DNA of 45,990 nucleotides from Gemmatimonadota bacterium (GCA_009840005.1 VXOR01000048.1:1-45990); one strand, 5' to 3'; shown: positions 26,443 to 35,071, counted from the stretch's first letter. Numbers and translations are program-made. Notes: a model not told the origin generated them from the letters alone.

Positions 26443-27498
26443 ATGACCATAAAATTGCCCTCTGGCCGCATTTGGCCGCATCTAGTATGCGATATGCTGG
26501 GGTTAAACCTGACTCATCCTCGTTTCGTGATCGACGATATTGACCTAGGCAAAAAAGACGCGAGTACTTGTCGCGGTGACTTTCCCAAGTTTGCCGAATG
26601 GGGGGTGGGGGTGGTGATGTGCAAGGGGGGAGCGGCCTACTACAACGACAACTACAAGCCGCTGTGGCGTCAGGAATCGGAATGGCGTCCGGGCCGCGGC
26701 AGCGAGGATATGTTCCTGAGTCTGGCGATCAAGAATCCGACCCAACTGGTGCTGGGGGTGCTCGACCGTTTTTTGCTAAACGTCGAAGCCTATCCCGAAC
26801 AGGTGCTGCTGGTGCGGACGGCCCAAGACTTGGATGCTGCGCGGGCGGCGGGCAAGGTTGCGGTATTGATGGGGGCCAATCGCAGCGATTGGTTCGGCGA
26901 CGGCCCCGGCATCCTGCGGATGTTTGCCCGCCTCGGGCTGCGGATGATCACCTTGGGCCAAGCGACCCGCGAGTTGGGTTGGGACGCCTCCAATGAGACC
27001 CGTTCGGGTGGGCGGATGACCGAGCTGGGGCTGCGGATGATTGGGGAGATGAACGCGGCTGGGATCCTTATCGACTTGGCCCATAGCAATGATCCCTGCG
27101 CCCTCGATATCATCGAGGTATCGACAAAGCCGGTGGTTGACTCGCATTCGCATCCGCGGGCGTTGGTTGATGAGCCTAGGGCGGCACCCGACGAGGTTAT
27201 GCGGTCGTTGGCCGAGCGCGGCGGCGTGTTGGGGATCCCGCCGCCGATCACTCGGCCGCCGGGGGATGCACCCTATCGGGCGGTCGCGCCGGAACAGTTG
27301 GAGCAGACCTTGGTGCAGGTTCGCTACGCCGTTGATGTGATGGGTGTAGAAGGCGTGGGGATCGGCACCCACTTCAATAGTGCGGTATTACCTTGGGTGG
27401 TAGAGGGCTTGCTGGATGCGGGATTTGCCGAGGAGGACACGAGCAAGATATGCGGCGGGAATTACCTGCGGGTCTTGCGCGAGGTACTGCCCGCTTAA
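26443..27498 (+). CDS. Membrane-dipeptidase (peptidase M19)-like protein lacking usual zinc ligands
   Basis: A 351-residue protein of the amidohydrolase-fold M19 family, starting at ATG 26443, one base after the aldolase stop. The TIM-barrel pattern and the family segments ILIDLAHSNDPCALDII and KPVVDSHSHPRALVDEPR (the two His ligands) are recognisable, as is CGGNYLRVL at the end. The first HxD pair is missing (LVCDMLGLNL at about 14-23), the bridging Glu region reads MGANRSDW, and the late G-x-D-F-D-G element reads GIGTHFNS. It may therefore not be a dipeptidase. An adapted hydrolase of the catabolic cluster is more likely. Confidence 0.85.
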   Translation: MTIKLPSGRIWPHLVCDMLGLNLTHPRFVIDDIDLGKKDASTCRGDFPKFAEWGVGVVMCKGGAAYYNDNYKPLWRQESEWRPGRGSEDMFLSLAIKNPTQLVLGVLDRFLLNVEAYPEQVLLVRTAQDLDAARAAGKVAVLMGANRSDWFGDGPGILRMFARLGLRMITLGQATRELGWDASNETRSGGRMTELGLRMIGEMNAAGILIDLAHSNDPCALDIIEVSTKPVVDSHSHPRALVDEPRAAPDEVMRSLAERGGVLGIPPPITRPPGDAPYRAVAPEQLEQTLVQVRYAVDVMGVEGVGIGTHFNSAVLPWVVEGLLDAGFAEEDTSKICGGNYLRVLREVLPA

Positions 27499-27517
27499 CT
27501 GGAGACAGAGGTTGACG

Positions 27518-28330
27518 ATGGACGCAACGGAAAAGTATCTCTTTGAAGTACACGGCTATCTAGTGATTGAGGGTGCGCTCTCGCCGGAGGAAGTGGCGGC
27601 GGCCAATACGGCGATTGACCACCACGCCGATCAAATCGGCATCCGTCCCAATGACCTAGCCCACGAGTCGGAGACGCTCAAGGGCACGCAGGGACGCGGC
27701 GATTTGGGCGGGATGCTGACGTGGGACAAACCGCATTGCGATCCGTTCCGGGCGATGATCTCCCATGCGCGGTTCAAGCCTTATTTGGAAGAATTGCTGG
27801 GACCGGGTTTTCGCTTGGAGGGCTTGGGGATCATCACTATGGACGAAGGGGCCGAAGGCTTCTGGTTCCACGAGGGCGGCGAGCCGCTCGACCGCTCGCG
27901 GGGGTTTCTCTACCGCAATGGCCGGATGTTTTGCGGGATGACCAACATCGCCGTGCAGTTGGCGGATGTGGGGCCAGAGGATGGGGGTTTTGCCTGTCTG
28001 CCCGGCAGCCACAAGGCCAATTATCCCTGCCCGGACGAGATCCGGCTATACGAGGCGCATCAGGATCGCATTGTGCAGATCCCGGCCCAAGCGGGCGACG
28101 CGATACTTTTTGTCGAGACGCTGATGCACGGGGCTGTGCCGTGGACGGCCAAACACCAGCGGCGCTCGGTGATTTTGCGCTATAACCACGGCGTCCAAGC
28201 CGAATCGCTGATGGGGACTTATACGCCGCCGGACTTCTACGCCGAGTTGACCGAGGAGCAGCAGGCGGTGATTACGCCGCCGCAGTACCGGAGAGAGGAC
28301 AAGGGGTCGCGGCTTTACAAGCCGAGCTAA
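27518..28330 (+). CDS. Phytanoyl-CoA dioxygenase (PhyH) family protein, stop codon supplied by a MITE
   Basis: A 270-residue PhyH-family protein; ATG 27518 (MDATEKYLFEVHGYLV) has GAGG at six bases. The fold is clear from GYLVIEGALSPEEV, DGGFACLPGSHKANY (about 156-169), the distal His in TLMHGAVPW (H204) and the Arg region HQRRSVILRYN (about 213-223). The usual H-x-D is replaced by H118-E-G in FWFHEGGEP, a variation I have seen in related environmental proteins. Activity may need other ligands. The last codon and stop come from an inserted 180-bp element: without it the frame would end KPR instead of KPS. Confidence 0.9.
   Translation: MDATEKYLFEVHGYLVIEGALSPEEVAAANTAIDHHADQIGIRPNDLAHESETLKGTQGRGDLGGMLTWDKPHCDPFRAMISHARFKPYLEELLGPGFRLEGLGIITMDEGAEGFWFHEGGEPLDRSRGFLYRNGRMFCGMTNIAVQLADVGPEDGGFACLPGSHKANYPCPDEIRLYEAHQDRIVQIPAQAGDAILFVETLMHGAVPWTAKHQRRSVILRYNHGVQAESLMGTYTPPDFYAELTEEQQAVITPPQYRREDKGSRLYKPS
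28319..28326. repeat. Target-site duplication (left), 8 bp
   Basis: AAGCCGAG directly abuts the left inverted repeat of the element at 28327-28506 and recurs directly after its right end at 28507-28514. Confidence 0.93.
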
Positions 28331-28506
28331 GTACACGCCAGTAGCGCGGTATGGGATGCTTCGCTTCGCTCAGCATGACAACAGGGGCGTCATCCCCGGT
28401 CATGCTGAGCCTTTCGGCTTCGCTCAAGATAAACTCCGCAAAGCGGAGTCGAAGCATCTCAGCGCTCCCATGCCTAACGTCCAGTGGATTACTGTCGTGT
28501 ACTTAG
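28327..28506. mobile_element. 180-bp MITE with 18-bp terminal inverted repeats
   Basis: A non-coding miniature element. The left end CTAAGTACACGCCAGTAG (28327-28344) matches the reverse complement of the right end (28489-28506) at 16 of 18 positions, the outer 11 perfectly. It is flanked by a perfect 8-bp direct repeat. Inside, a second imperfect palindrome is built on GATGCTTCGCTTCGCTCAGC (28357-28376) and its complement (TCATGCTGAGC near 28399 and GAAGCATC near 28451), so the RNA would fold into a long hairpin. No transposase is encoded; it must have been moved in trans. The 8-bp duplication fits several IS families, and I cannot name which. Confidence 0.9.
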
Positions 28507-28514
28507 AAGCCGAG
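28507..28514. repeat. Target-site duplication (right), 8 bp
   Basis: AAGCCGAG, the second copy of the sequence at 28319-28326, directly follows the right inverted repeat. Confidence 0.93.
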
Positions 28515-28546
28515 ATAAGCAGATTGTAAACCTAGGAGATGAGACG

Positions 28547-29824
28547 ATGCAATGCTGGATTTTCGTTTTCAATCCGCTCGAACGCTACATGGCCAACTAC
28601 AAGCATATTTTCGACGCTTGGGAAGAGGGCGGAGTGCGCGGCATTGTGGTAGGGCGCATGTTTTTTATGGAGGACGATGGGAGCCGGGTTCCCGCCTTTC
28701 CCCAAGATCCCCAAGCCTACGCCGACCTAGGGCTAGCAGCGCCCGAGGAGCAGCCCCGCGACCTAGAAAAGGAGCGGGAGCTAAGCGCGATGCTGGATGA
28801 CGCCGCCGGGCGCGGCTGGCATATCATGGTATTCGACAGCGGCACCACGGCCCACGTGCAGAGCTTGATAAACCGCTATCCCCAAGTCAACGGAGTGATC
28901 ATCGACGGGCCTGGCGAGAACCACTACGAGTTGGCTTGGCACCACGGCGGCGAACTCTTTGAATTGCGCGATGGCGAGCGCGTTGAGTTTGCCAACTTGG
29001 GCTTTGAGATCGACCGGCTGGAGCGCGGTATTGCCCATATGCGCCAGCGGTTCCACAACCTCACTCCCGACCTCGTGCGCTATTGGGCCCCAGGCGGGAC
29101 CCTAGCCGGTCTGAACCTCTTTGATATCAACGAGGACGCACTCTATTGGCTGCGAGCCCGGCAGGAGAAGTCGCGGCGTTCCTGGGAAAGGGCCCGCGCC
29201 GACTTGGACGGAGTGAACCGCTATGTCGAGTTGGGCGGCATTCCGCGCATCACCACCTTCTCCTCGCTGACCGGCCAAGATTACCAGCAGATGCCGCCGT
29301 ACTTCGACTATATCTTTCCCAAGCACTACTACTGGCATCGCGGCTTCGACGGCATGTACGGCACTATTGCCCGCTGGGTGCAGAAGTTCGCCGAGTGGAA
29401 TCCCTCTCTGACCGAAGCCGATTGCTTCCTGCTGGTCGAATCGCTGTTCGGCCTGCGCCTGCCCAATGTCGAGTCGCTGCTGGATATGGAGATGGGTTTT
29501 CCCGACGAGTTCTTTACCGAAGTTGTGTACAGCGAAACGCGGCGTGCCTTAGAGGCGATCAAGGACGTCGATAAAACCATCTTCTGGGTGTCCACTGGCC
29601 GTTCCCCGCACGCTGGCGACGCTATGCCGGCCCGCGACTTGGCCGGCATTCTCAAAGCCTCGCAGGCCGCCGGTGCCCAGCGCTTTCTCTTCCACCCAGA
29701 CCCGGATCCCAGTCCGTCCGAGTGGGGCGTGATCAGCGGCCTGTGCGGTGCGCAATGGCGTCAATCGCGGGACGGGTACTGGCCACCCAATGCGGCCAAA
29801 CCAGACGAGTACCTGCGCGATTAA
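28547..29824 (+). CDS. Protein of unknown function in the aldolase/PhyH cluster
   Basis: A 425-residue protein starting at ATG 28547 (MQCWIFVFNPLERYMANY), with GGAG nine bases upstream. An in-frame earlier start would lie inside the MITE and is rejected. No signal peptide or membrane helix. Alternating strands and helices and the acidic or aromatic strand ends (IMVFDSGTTAHVQS, NGVIIDGPGENHYELAWHH, YFDYIFPKHYYWHRGF) suggest a TIM-barrel, perhaps related to glycoside hydrolases; this is inference from pattern only. It lies 216 bases after the PhyH gene, the gap filled mostly by the MITE, and belongs to the same plus-strand cluster. Confidence 0.82.
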   Translation: MQCWIFVFNPLERYMANYKHIFDAWEEGGVRGIVVGRMFFMEDDGSRVPAFPQDPQAYADLGLAAPEEQPRDLEKERELSAMLDDAAGRGWHIMVFDSGTTAHVQSLINRYPQVNGVIIDGPGENHYELAWHHGGELFELRDGERVEFANLGFEIDRLERGIAHMRQRFHNLTPDLVRYWAPGGTLAGLNLFDINEDALYWLRARQEKSRRSWERARADLDGVNRYVELGGIPRITTFSSLTGQDYQQMPPYFDYIFPKHYYWHRGFDGMYGTIARWVQKFAEWNPSLTEADCFLLVESLFGLRLPNVESLLDMEMGFPDEFFTEVVYSETRRALEAIKDVDKTIFWVSTGRSPHAGDAMPARDLAGILKASQAAGAQRFLFHPDPDPSPSEWGVISGLCGAQWRQSRDGYWPPNAAKPDEYLRD

Positions 29825-29901
29825 TAGGCACCCCGGAGCTAGCGCTTATGCGCTGGGAAGACGTTTTGTTAGAGGCTATAGAATACAAGGTATAACTCTC
29901 T

Positions 29902-32169
29902 TTGCGACGCGTCTTTCCCTTGTATGCCCTTTCGGGCTTTATCAGCCTCGGCTACCAAATAGCGTGGTTCCGCATTTTTGTCGATTGGTTTGGCTCGACC
30001 AACCTCACTTTCGCCCTAGTGGTGTGCAACTTCATCGGGGGCTTGGGCTGCGGTGCGCTTTTGAGCCAACGAGTCACCCGGCTGCTAACAGGCCGGACCG
30101 GCATTGGGGACAAGCTGCGTTTGTACGGGCTGATAGAACTTTTGGTCGGGGTATCGGCTCTTTTGACCGTGGCGGTCGAATATCTGCCGGCGGATCTTTG
30201 GGGTTCCTTCCCGTATCATCTAGACGATGGAATCTGGGTCCAGACGATTCGCTACCAGATTGCCCAGGGAACCATCGCCGCGATCAGCCTCTTTATTCCT
30301 TGTCTGTTCATGGGAGTGACCTTCCCCTTGCTGTGCGATATTTTCCGCTCAATACCGAGGAACGGACGCCTCCCCTCCGTCCTGTACGCGTGGAACACTA
30401 TTGGTGCGTGTAGCGGCGTACTCGCTTGCCAGTTCATTCTGATTCCGGAGATCGGACACCAGCCAACCTTCTGGCTGATGGCCGGCTTGAACATACTGTT
30501 AGGATTGTACTTCCTAGCCAGCGGGGGTGCACCCGCAAGCGACGAAGTAGCGGACACTGCCTGGGCAACATTCCCAAATGCTGGAGTGTCCCCTAGGTCG
30601 GGAAGTGCCCTCATTGCTTGTGCCGCCCTGAGCGGCTTGCTCGCCGGAGCACTCGAAGGCGATATGTTCAAACGGATCGATTTCATTGTCGTGCTGAGCC
30701 CTGGAGCAACCATGTCGTTTATCTCCTTCTGGGCCGTGCTGGGCATTTTTTTGGCCAGCATTGTCGTGCGGCACGTCGAGCGTATCCAGCTTGCTCATAT
30801 CAAGGTCGCGTACGGTCTGGCCGCACTCTACTATTTCGCGCTTTGGCGATTTAGCGACGAGTTGACCTATTTGGTGGGCAACCCGCCGGATGTGCGTGGA
30901 GTACATCATTTCCCCGTGAGTCTCTCCCAGCTCTTCGTCTATACAGGTATCTATGTACTGCCTTCTTACTTGCTGATCTCCCTGCTTCTGCCCTACGTCT
31001 GCAATCGACTACAGGGCATGGGGAAACACTTGGGGCTGGCCTACGGTCTGAATACGGTGGGGTTCTGTCTCGGCCTGATCGCCTTCACCTTGGTGGCACC
31101 CCGCCTGAACATCTTCTACTCGTTGAAGCTCTTCTTGGCCTTCCTGGTGCTCGCCGCGATCGCCTTGGCATTCATCTCGGAATTCCGTCCCATAAAAGCG
31201 TGGCAGATCGCTGTCTTGGTAGTTTTTGTCGCCAGCGCCTGTATAGCCACGCCAAGAAGATTCGATCGAGATTTTTTTACGCCTCTGATGTGGCCCAACA
31301 CTGTTGCGGCCCAAGGCATGAGGAGCAACGCCGCCCATACTACGTATTTCCTCGAGCTTCCGAACAACAATATGAAGCTCTTCTTCGGCCGTCTGTCCAT
31401 GTCGGGCACATCGCCGCGATCCCAGCAGTACATGCGTCTGATGGCGCACTTTCCCTTGCTCGCCCATCCACATCCAGAGAAAGTCCTGCTGATCTGTTTT
31501 GGCGTCGGCAATACCGCCTCGGCTATTGCCGCCCACGAGAGCATCGCACGGATCGATGCCGTTGATCTCAACGAGAACGTATTCAAGATGGCACCAGCCT
31601 TTGCCGAGTACCACGCCTTCGTACATTTGGATCCACGGCTGCGGATGATCAACGACGACGGGCGCAACTTCCTCGCGCTGAGTAACGAGACGTACGACCT
31701 GATTACCAGTGAACCGCCGCCGCCCCTGGCCGGGGGAGTGTATCGCCTGTATTCACGGGAGTACTACGAGCAGGTCCTTGCACACCTGAGTCCCGATGGA
31801 TTGATGAGCCAATGGCTGCCTATCGGCCAGTTGCCCAACGACGCGATTGAACTGGCGACCAGAACTTTCGTCGCGGTATTCCCCTACAGTTTGTTGTTTG
31901 AGGGAGCAGGCCACCACTTGATCTTGCTGGGCAGCCGCTCACCAATCCGTTTCGAGCAATTGTCCGAACGCTTCTACCAATCCGACCGGGTTAGAACCGA
32001 TCTTTTGCGGATCGGTGTCTCAACGCCCTCTGCGCTGGTTGCCCGCGTGATCCGCAACGACGCCGAACTGCGCCGCCGCCTCGGACCGGGGCGCGTGCTT
32101 AGCGATCAGCACAACGATTTGGAGCATTTGTTTTACGATCCGGAGGAAGTTCAGAGGATCCTTTACTGA
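29902..32169 (+). CDS. Membrane protein fused to spermidine-synthase-like domain
   Basis: A 755-residue protein with a multi-helix membrane half (residues ~1-450; LYALSGFISLGYQIAWFRIF, NTIGACSGVLACQFIL, GLAYGLNTVGFCLGLIAF) followed by a cytosolic Rossmann domain of the spermidine/spermine-synthase type (~525-700; VLLICFGVGNTASAI, RIDAVDLNENVFKMA, MINDDGRNFL, YDLITSEPPPPLAGG). Such fusions are widespread; their substrate is not established, and polyamine synthesis is only one option. The start is a TTG at 29902, with AAGG about ten bases upstream; no ATG lies near it. Same direction as the upstream cluster, 77 bases apart. Confidence 0.87.
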   Translation: MRRVFPLYALSGFISLGYQIAWFRIFVDWFGSTNLTFALVVCNFIGGLGCGALLSQRVTRLLTGRTGIGDKLRLYGLIELLVGVSALLTVAVEYLPADLWGSFPYHLDDGIWVQTIRYQIAQGTIAAISLFIPCLFMGVTFPLLCDIFRSIPRNGRLPSVLYAWNTIGACSGVLACQFILIPEIGHQPTFWLMAGLNILLGLYFLASGGAPASDEVADTAWATFPNAGVSPRSGSALIACAALSGLLAGALEGDMFKRIDFIVVLSPGATMSFISFWAVLGIFLASIVVRHVERIQLAHIKVAYGLAALYYFALWRFSDELTYLVGNPPDVRGVHHFPVSLSQLFVYTGIYVLPSYLLISLLLPYVCNRLQGMGKHLGLAYGLNTVGFCLGLIAFTLVAPRLNIFYSLKLFLAFLVLAAIALAFISEFRPIKAWQIAVLVVFVASACIATPRRFDRDFFTPLMWPNTVAAQGMRSNAAHTTYFLELPNNNMKLFFGRLSMSGTSPRSQQYMRLMAHFPLLAHPHPEKVLLICFGVGNTASAIAAHESIARIDAVDLNENVFKMAPAFAEYHAFVHLDPRLRMINDDGRNFLALSNETYDLITSEPPPPLAGGVYRLYSREYYEQVLAHLSPDGLMSQWLPIGQLPNDAIELATRTFVAVFPYSLLFEGAGHHLILLGSRSPIRFEQLSERFYQSDRVRTDLLRIGVSTPSALVARVIRNDAELRRRLGPGRVLSDQHNDLEHLFYDPEEVQRILY

Positions 32170-32199
32170 GTGGCGCGTATGCGCTGTCATGCTGTGCAA

Positions 32200-32406
32200 T
32201 TAGACTTGGGTGAGAAAACTGCCTATGTGTCCAGTTATATAGTCCAGCACCAGCCATCCGCCCGCCGCCACGATCTCGCCCAAGATCAGGCCGAGAAAAA
32301 ACGGCCGCAAATTCCGGTATAGCTTGGGACCGCCGTAGCGCAGGATTAACAGTTTGAGGAACCAAGCATAATCATTCAAATCATGCCGCATTGCTATATG
32401 TCGCAT
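32200..32406 (-). pseudogene. C-terminal remnant of a large membrane protein (DUF6785-like)
   Basis: A 68-residue frame whose last ~50 residues (WFLKLLILRYGGPKLYRNLR, then PFFLGLILGEIVAAGGWLV) look like the C-terminus of large multi-helix membrane proteins of the DUF6785 type, common in Planctomycetes- and Poribacteria-like genomes. The preceding helices are absent: upstream lies only 43 bases of non-coding sequence and then the SUMF1 gene. I take it as a decayed 3' fragment. A genuine one-helix small protein is possible but less likely. Confidence 0.55.
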
Positions 32407-32449
32407 TTCAACTAATGGATAAGTCGTTTGAGCGACAAGGAGAGGCCGT

Positions 32450-33244
32450 TTATTTTGTCATCACTAGGCGTGCTCCAATAGCACAGTAGCGGAGCGATTG
32501 ATCAAAGCTGAAGCGTTTGGCCGACCGCACGTTGCGCGCGTGATTGACAAAGCCGCCGCCGCGCATAACGCGGGTAGAACCCGAAGCAACTCCGGTAGGG
32601 TCCACCTGTTTGGCGCTTGAATAGGCGTTGCTGTACCAGTCTTGTACCCACTCCCATACATTGCCGTGCATATCGTACAGCCCCCACGGATTTGGCCGCT
32701 TTGAACCCACCGGTTGAGCAAATTTCCCTTCCGCCTCTCCCAAGTTTCCTATGTACCAGGCATAGTCGCCTAACAGGCTTTCGTCGTCCCCGAAGGAACG
32801 GCTCGTCGTGGTCCCGGCCCGGCAGGCGTATTCCCACTCGGCTTCGGTGGGTAGGCGGTACAAATCTCTATCAGCGGCCTCGTTCAAGCGGCGGAGGAAT
32901 TCCTGCATATCGATCCATGAGATATAGACTGCCGGGTGATTCGGCGCGGCCTGGACGTACTTGCGCCGGGTCCACGGCGCGGTCCCCATCACCGCGACCC
33001 ATTGGGCTTGGGTAATCTCAAATTTACCCAAGTAAAATCCCTGGCTGATCGAGACCTCGTGCTGTGGAACTTCGTCTTCGCCCCGTGCAGAGGCTGAAGT
33101 TGGCGATCCCATCAGAAAAGTACCTGGCTCGATCCACACAAATTCCATCGCAACTCCGTCGCGGAGTTCCACAACAGTGTTCTCCGATCGTCCCATAGCC
33201 GTACATGTGATACCCATTATTAGGGCAGCAAAAATCTGCCTCAT
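32450..33244 (-). CDS. Secreted SUMF1/formylglycine-generating-enzyme-like protein
   Basis: A 264-residue exported protein. ATG 33244 has a strong GGAGG seven bases upstream, and opens a signal peptide (MRQIFAALIMGITCTAMG). The FGE-sulfatase fold is clear: FVWIEPGTFLMGSP (about 36-49), LGKFEITQAQWVAVMG, YRLPTEAEWEYACRAGTT, NPWGLYDMHGNVWEWVQDW and RVMRGGGFVNHARNVR. The two active-site cysteines of true formylglycine-generating enzymes are not visible: an Asn is near the first site, and only one Cys occurs near the end (SLRYCAIG). It is likelier a binding or sensing member of the fold. Divergent from the FG-GAP gene, 124 bases apart. Confidence 0.92.
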   Translation of the reverse strand: MRQIFAALIMGITCTAMGRSENTVVELRDGVAMEFVWIEPGTFLMGSPTSASARGEDEVPQHEVSISQGFYLGKFEITQAQWVAVMGTAPWTRRKYVQAAPNHPAVYISWIDMQEFLRRLNEAADRDLYRLPTEAEWEYACRAGTTTSRSFGDDESLLGDYAWYIGNLGEAEGKFAQPVGSKRPNPWGLYDMHGNVWEWVQDWYSNAYSSAKQVDPTGVASGSTRVMRGGGFVNHARNVRSAKRFSFDQSLRYCAIGARLVMTK

Positions 33245-33368
33245 TCCGCACCTCCGGATCCATGAATGACGAGAGCGGGCAACGGATCCTTTGTCCTTGC
33301 CGCAGCAAAGGGTAATTTCTATAATTGCGACCATTATCTGCTTAGTTTACTTCTACAGCGATGAGTGT

Positions 33369-35060
33369 ATGGACTTTTTTTGTTATCGCCGAGTCCTTGC
33401 CTTTGCCCTAGCGTTGGCTGTGCTGCTGCCGGAATCTGTTCTACCCCAATTCACCGACCAAACAAAGGAAGCGCACATCACCTTCCAACATGTGGCCGGT
33501 GGAGCTGAAAAAAAGCACATTGTCGAAACCTCCGGTGGCGGCGCTGCTTTTTGGGATTACGATAACGATGGTGACCTCGATCTATACGCGGTCAACGGCG
33601 CTACGGTCAATACCTACCGGCAAAAATCCGGACCGGGCAATATCCTCTACCGCAACCAAGGTAACGGCACCTTTGCCGATGTGGCCTTACTTGCCGGAGT
33701 CGGGGACCGCAGTTGGGGCATGGGCTGCACCGTGGGCGATATCGACGGCGATGGATACCGCGATCTTTACGTAACCAATTATGGTCCCAATATCCTCTAC
33801 CGCAACCAAGGCAACGGTACTTTTGTGGACATTTCCACTGGGGTAGCAGGAAATGATTATAGCTCCAGCGCCGCTTTTTTTGACTACGATGGTGACGGCG
33901 ATCTCGACTTATACGTCGCCAATTATCTGATCTACGACTTTGATGCCCCCCCAGATAAGGTGTGCACCTATGAAGGAATCGAGATTTTCTGCGGTCCCCA
34001 GGGCCTACCTGGAGCCGCCGACCTATTCTACCGCAACAACGGGGACAACACCTTCACCGATGTCACCCGTCCCTCGGGTATTTCCTGGGCCAATCGCTAC
34101 TATGGGTTGGGCGTACTGGCCGAAGACTTCGACAACGATGGCGACACCGATCTTTTCGTGGCCAATGATGCAACTCCCAACGTGCTCTTTGACAATAACC
34201 GCGATGGCACCTTTAGCGAAATTGGTCTCAAAGCAGGCATCGCCTACAACGAGTACGGCGAAGAAGAGGCAGGTATGGGGGTCAGCGGTGGAGACTATGA
34301 CGACGACGGTGACCTCGACCTTTATATAACCCACTTTTTTCGCGAGAGTAATACCTTCTATCTCAACGACGGACAGGGCCATTTCAAAGATATAACGACC
34401 CAGATCGGTCTAGAAGAACCCACGCTTGGGATGCTGGGGTGGGGCACCCAATTTTTTGACTATGACAGGGACGGCGACTTGGATCTATTCGTTGCTAACG
34501 GCCATGTCTATCCGCAGGCGGCTAGCACTATTGTGGGCACTTCCTATCCCCAGCGCAACCAATTGATTCGCAATGACGGCGGCAACCGTTTAATCGATAT
34601 AGGGGATGCGGCTGGCCCGGGAATGGCTCTTAAAAGAGTCAGCCGCGGTGCCAGTTTCGGCGACTACGACAACGACGGCGATATGGACATTTTCGTCGTC
34701 AACTTGGACGAGTCGAGCACCCTGCTGCGCAACGACTTCGCCCCCGTCAACAACTGGCTTGTCGTCCAACTTCTGGGCCGTGGCCCCAATCGCGACGCCG
34801 TCGGTGCCAAGATCCGTTTGCTGGCCGGTGGCCGACCTCAGTGGCGGACGGCTAATGGTGCTTCCAGTTATCTCTCCTATAACGATATGCGTATTTTCTT
34901 CGGCTTGGGTGAGGCAGAAGGGGCAGATGAAGTGGAGGTCACTTGGCCCGACGGCACTCGTCAGACAGTGCCAGCAGCACCGGCCAATAAGCTGTTGGTA
35001 ATCCGCCAAAACGGCCCCTACTCCTTTCTGGAGATAGGGACCAACCCCTACGTAGAGTAG
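33369..35060 (+). CDS. Secreted FG-GAP/VCBS propeller protein with ASPIC/UnbV C-terminus
   Basis: A 563-residue exported protein. ATG 33369 opens a signal peptide (MDFFCYRRVLAFALALAVLL); the frame continues upstream, but that part overlaps the divergent SUMF1 promoter. Seven calcium-binding repeats of the D-x-D-x-D-G-x-x-D type are visible (YDNDGDLDLYAVNG, IDGDGYRDLYVTNY, YDGDGDLDLYVANY, FDNDGDTDLFVAND, YDDDGDLDLYITHF, YDRDGDLDLFVANG, YDNDGDMDIFVVNL), expected to fold into a beta-propeller. The last ~100 residues are an ASPIC/UnbV domain (NNWLVVQLLGRGPNRDAVGA, EVEVTWPDG). Such proteins are cell-surface or extracellular; the ligand is unknown. Convergent with the parvulin gene, 11 bases apart. 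Confidence 0.94.
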   Translation: MDFFCYRRVLAFALALAVLLPESVLPQFTDQTKEAHITFQHVAGGAEKKHIVETSGGGAAFWDYDNDGDLDLYAVNGATVNTYRQKSGPGNILYRNQGNGTFADVALLAGVGDRSWGMGCTVGDIDGDGYRDLYVTNYGPNILYRNQGNGTFVDISTGVAGNDYSSSAAFFDYDGDGDLDLYVANYLIYDFDAPPDKVCTYEGIEIFCGPQGLPGAADLFYRNNGDNTFTDVTRPSGISWANRYYGLGVLAEDFDNDGDTDLFVANDATPNVLFDNNRDGTFSEIGLKAGIAYNEYGEEEAGMGVSGGDYDDDGDLDLYITHFFRESNTFYLNDGQGHFKDITTQIGLEEPTLGMLGWGTQFFDYDRDGDLDLFVANGHVYPQAASTIVGTSYPQRNQLIRNDGGNRLIDIGDAAGPGMALKRVSRGASFGDYDNDGDMDIFVVNLDESSTLLRNDFAPVNNWLVVQLLGRGPNRDAVGAKIRLLAGGRPQWRTANGASSYLSYNDMRIFFGLGEAEGADEVEVTWPDGTRQTVPAAPANKLLVIRQNGPYSFLEIGTNPYVE

Positions 35061-35071
35061 GACTACGATCC

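Noticed and set aside
29748..30413. Frame overlapping the end of the unknown protein and the start of the membrane fusion
   Set aside because: It spans two real genes in another frame and has no hydrophobic or domain pattern.
32450..33244. SUMF1-domain protein as a true formylglycine-generating enzyme for sulfatases
   Set aside because: The pair of active-site cysteines is not visible and no sulfatase gene is in the window.
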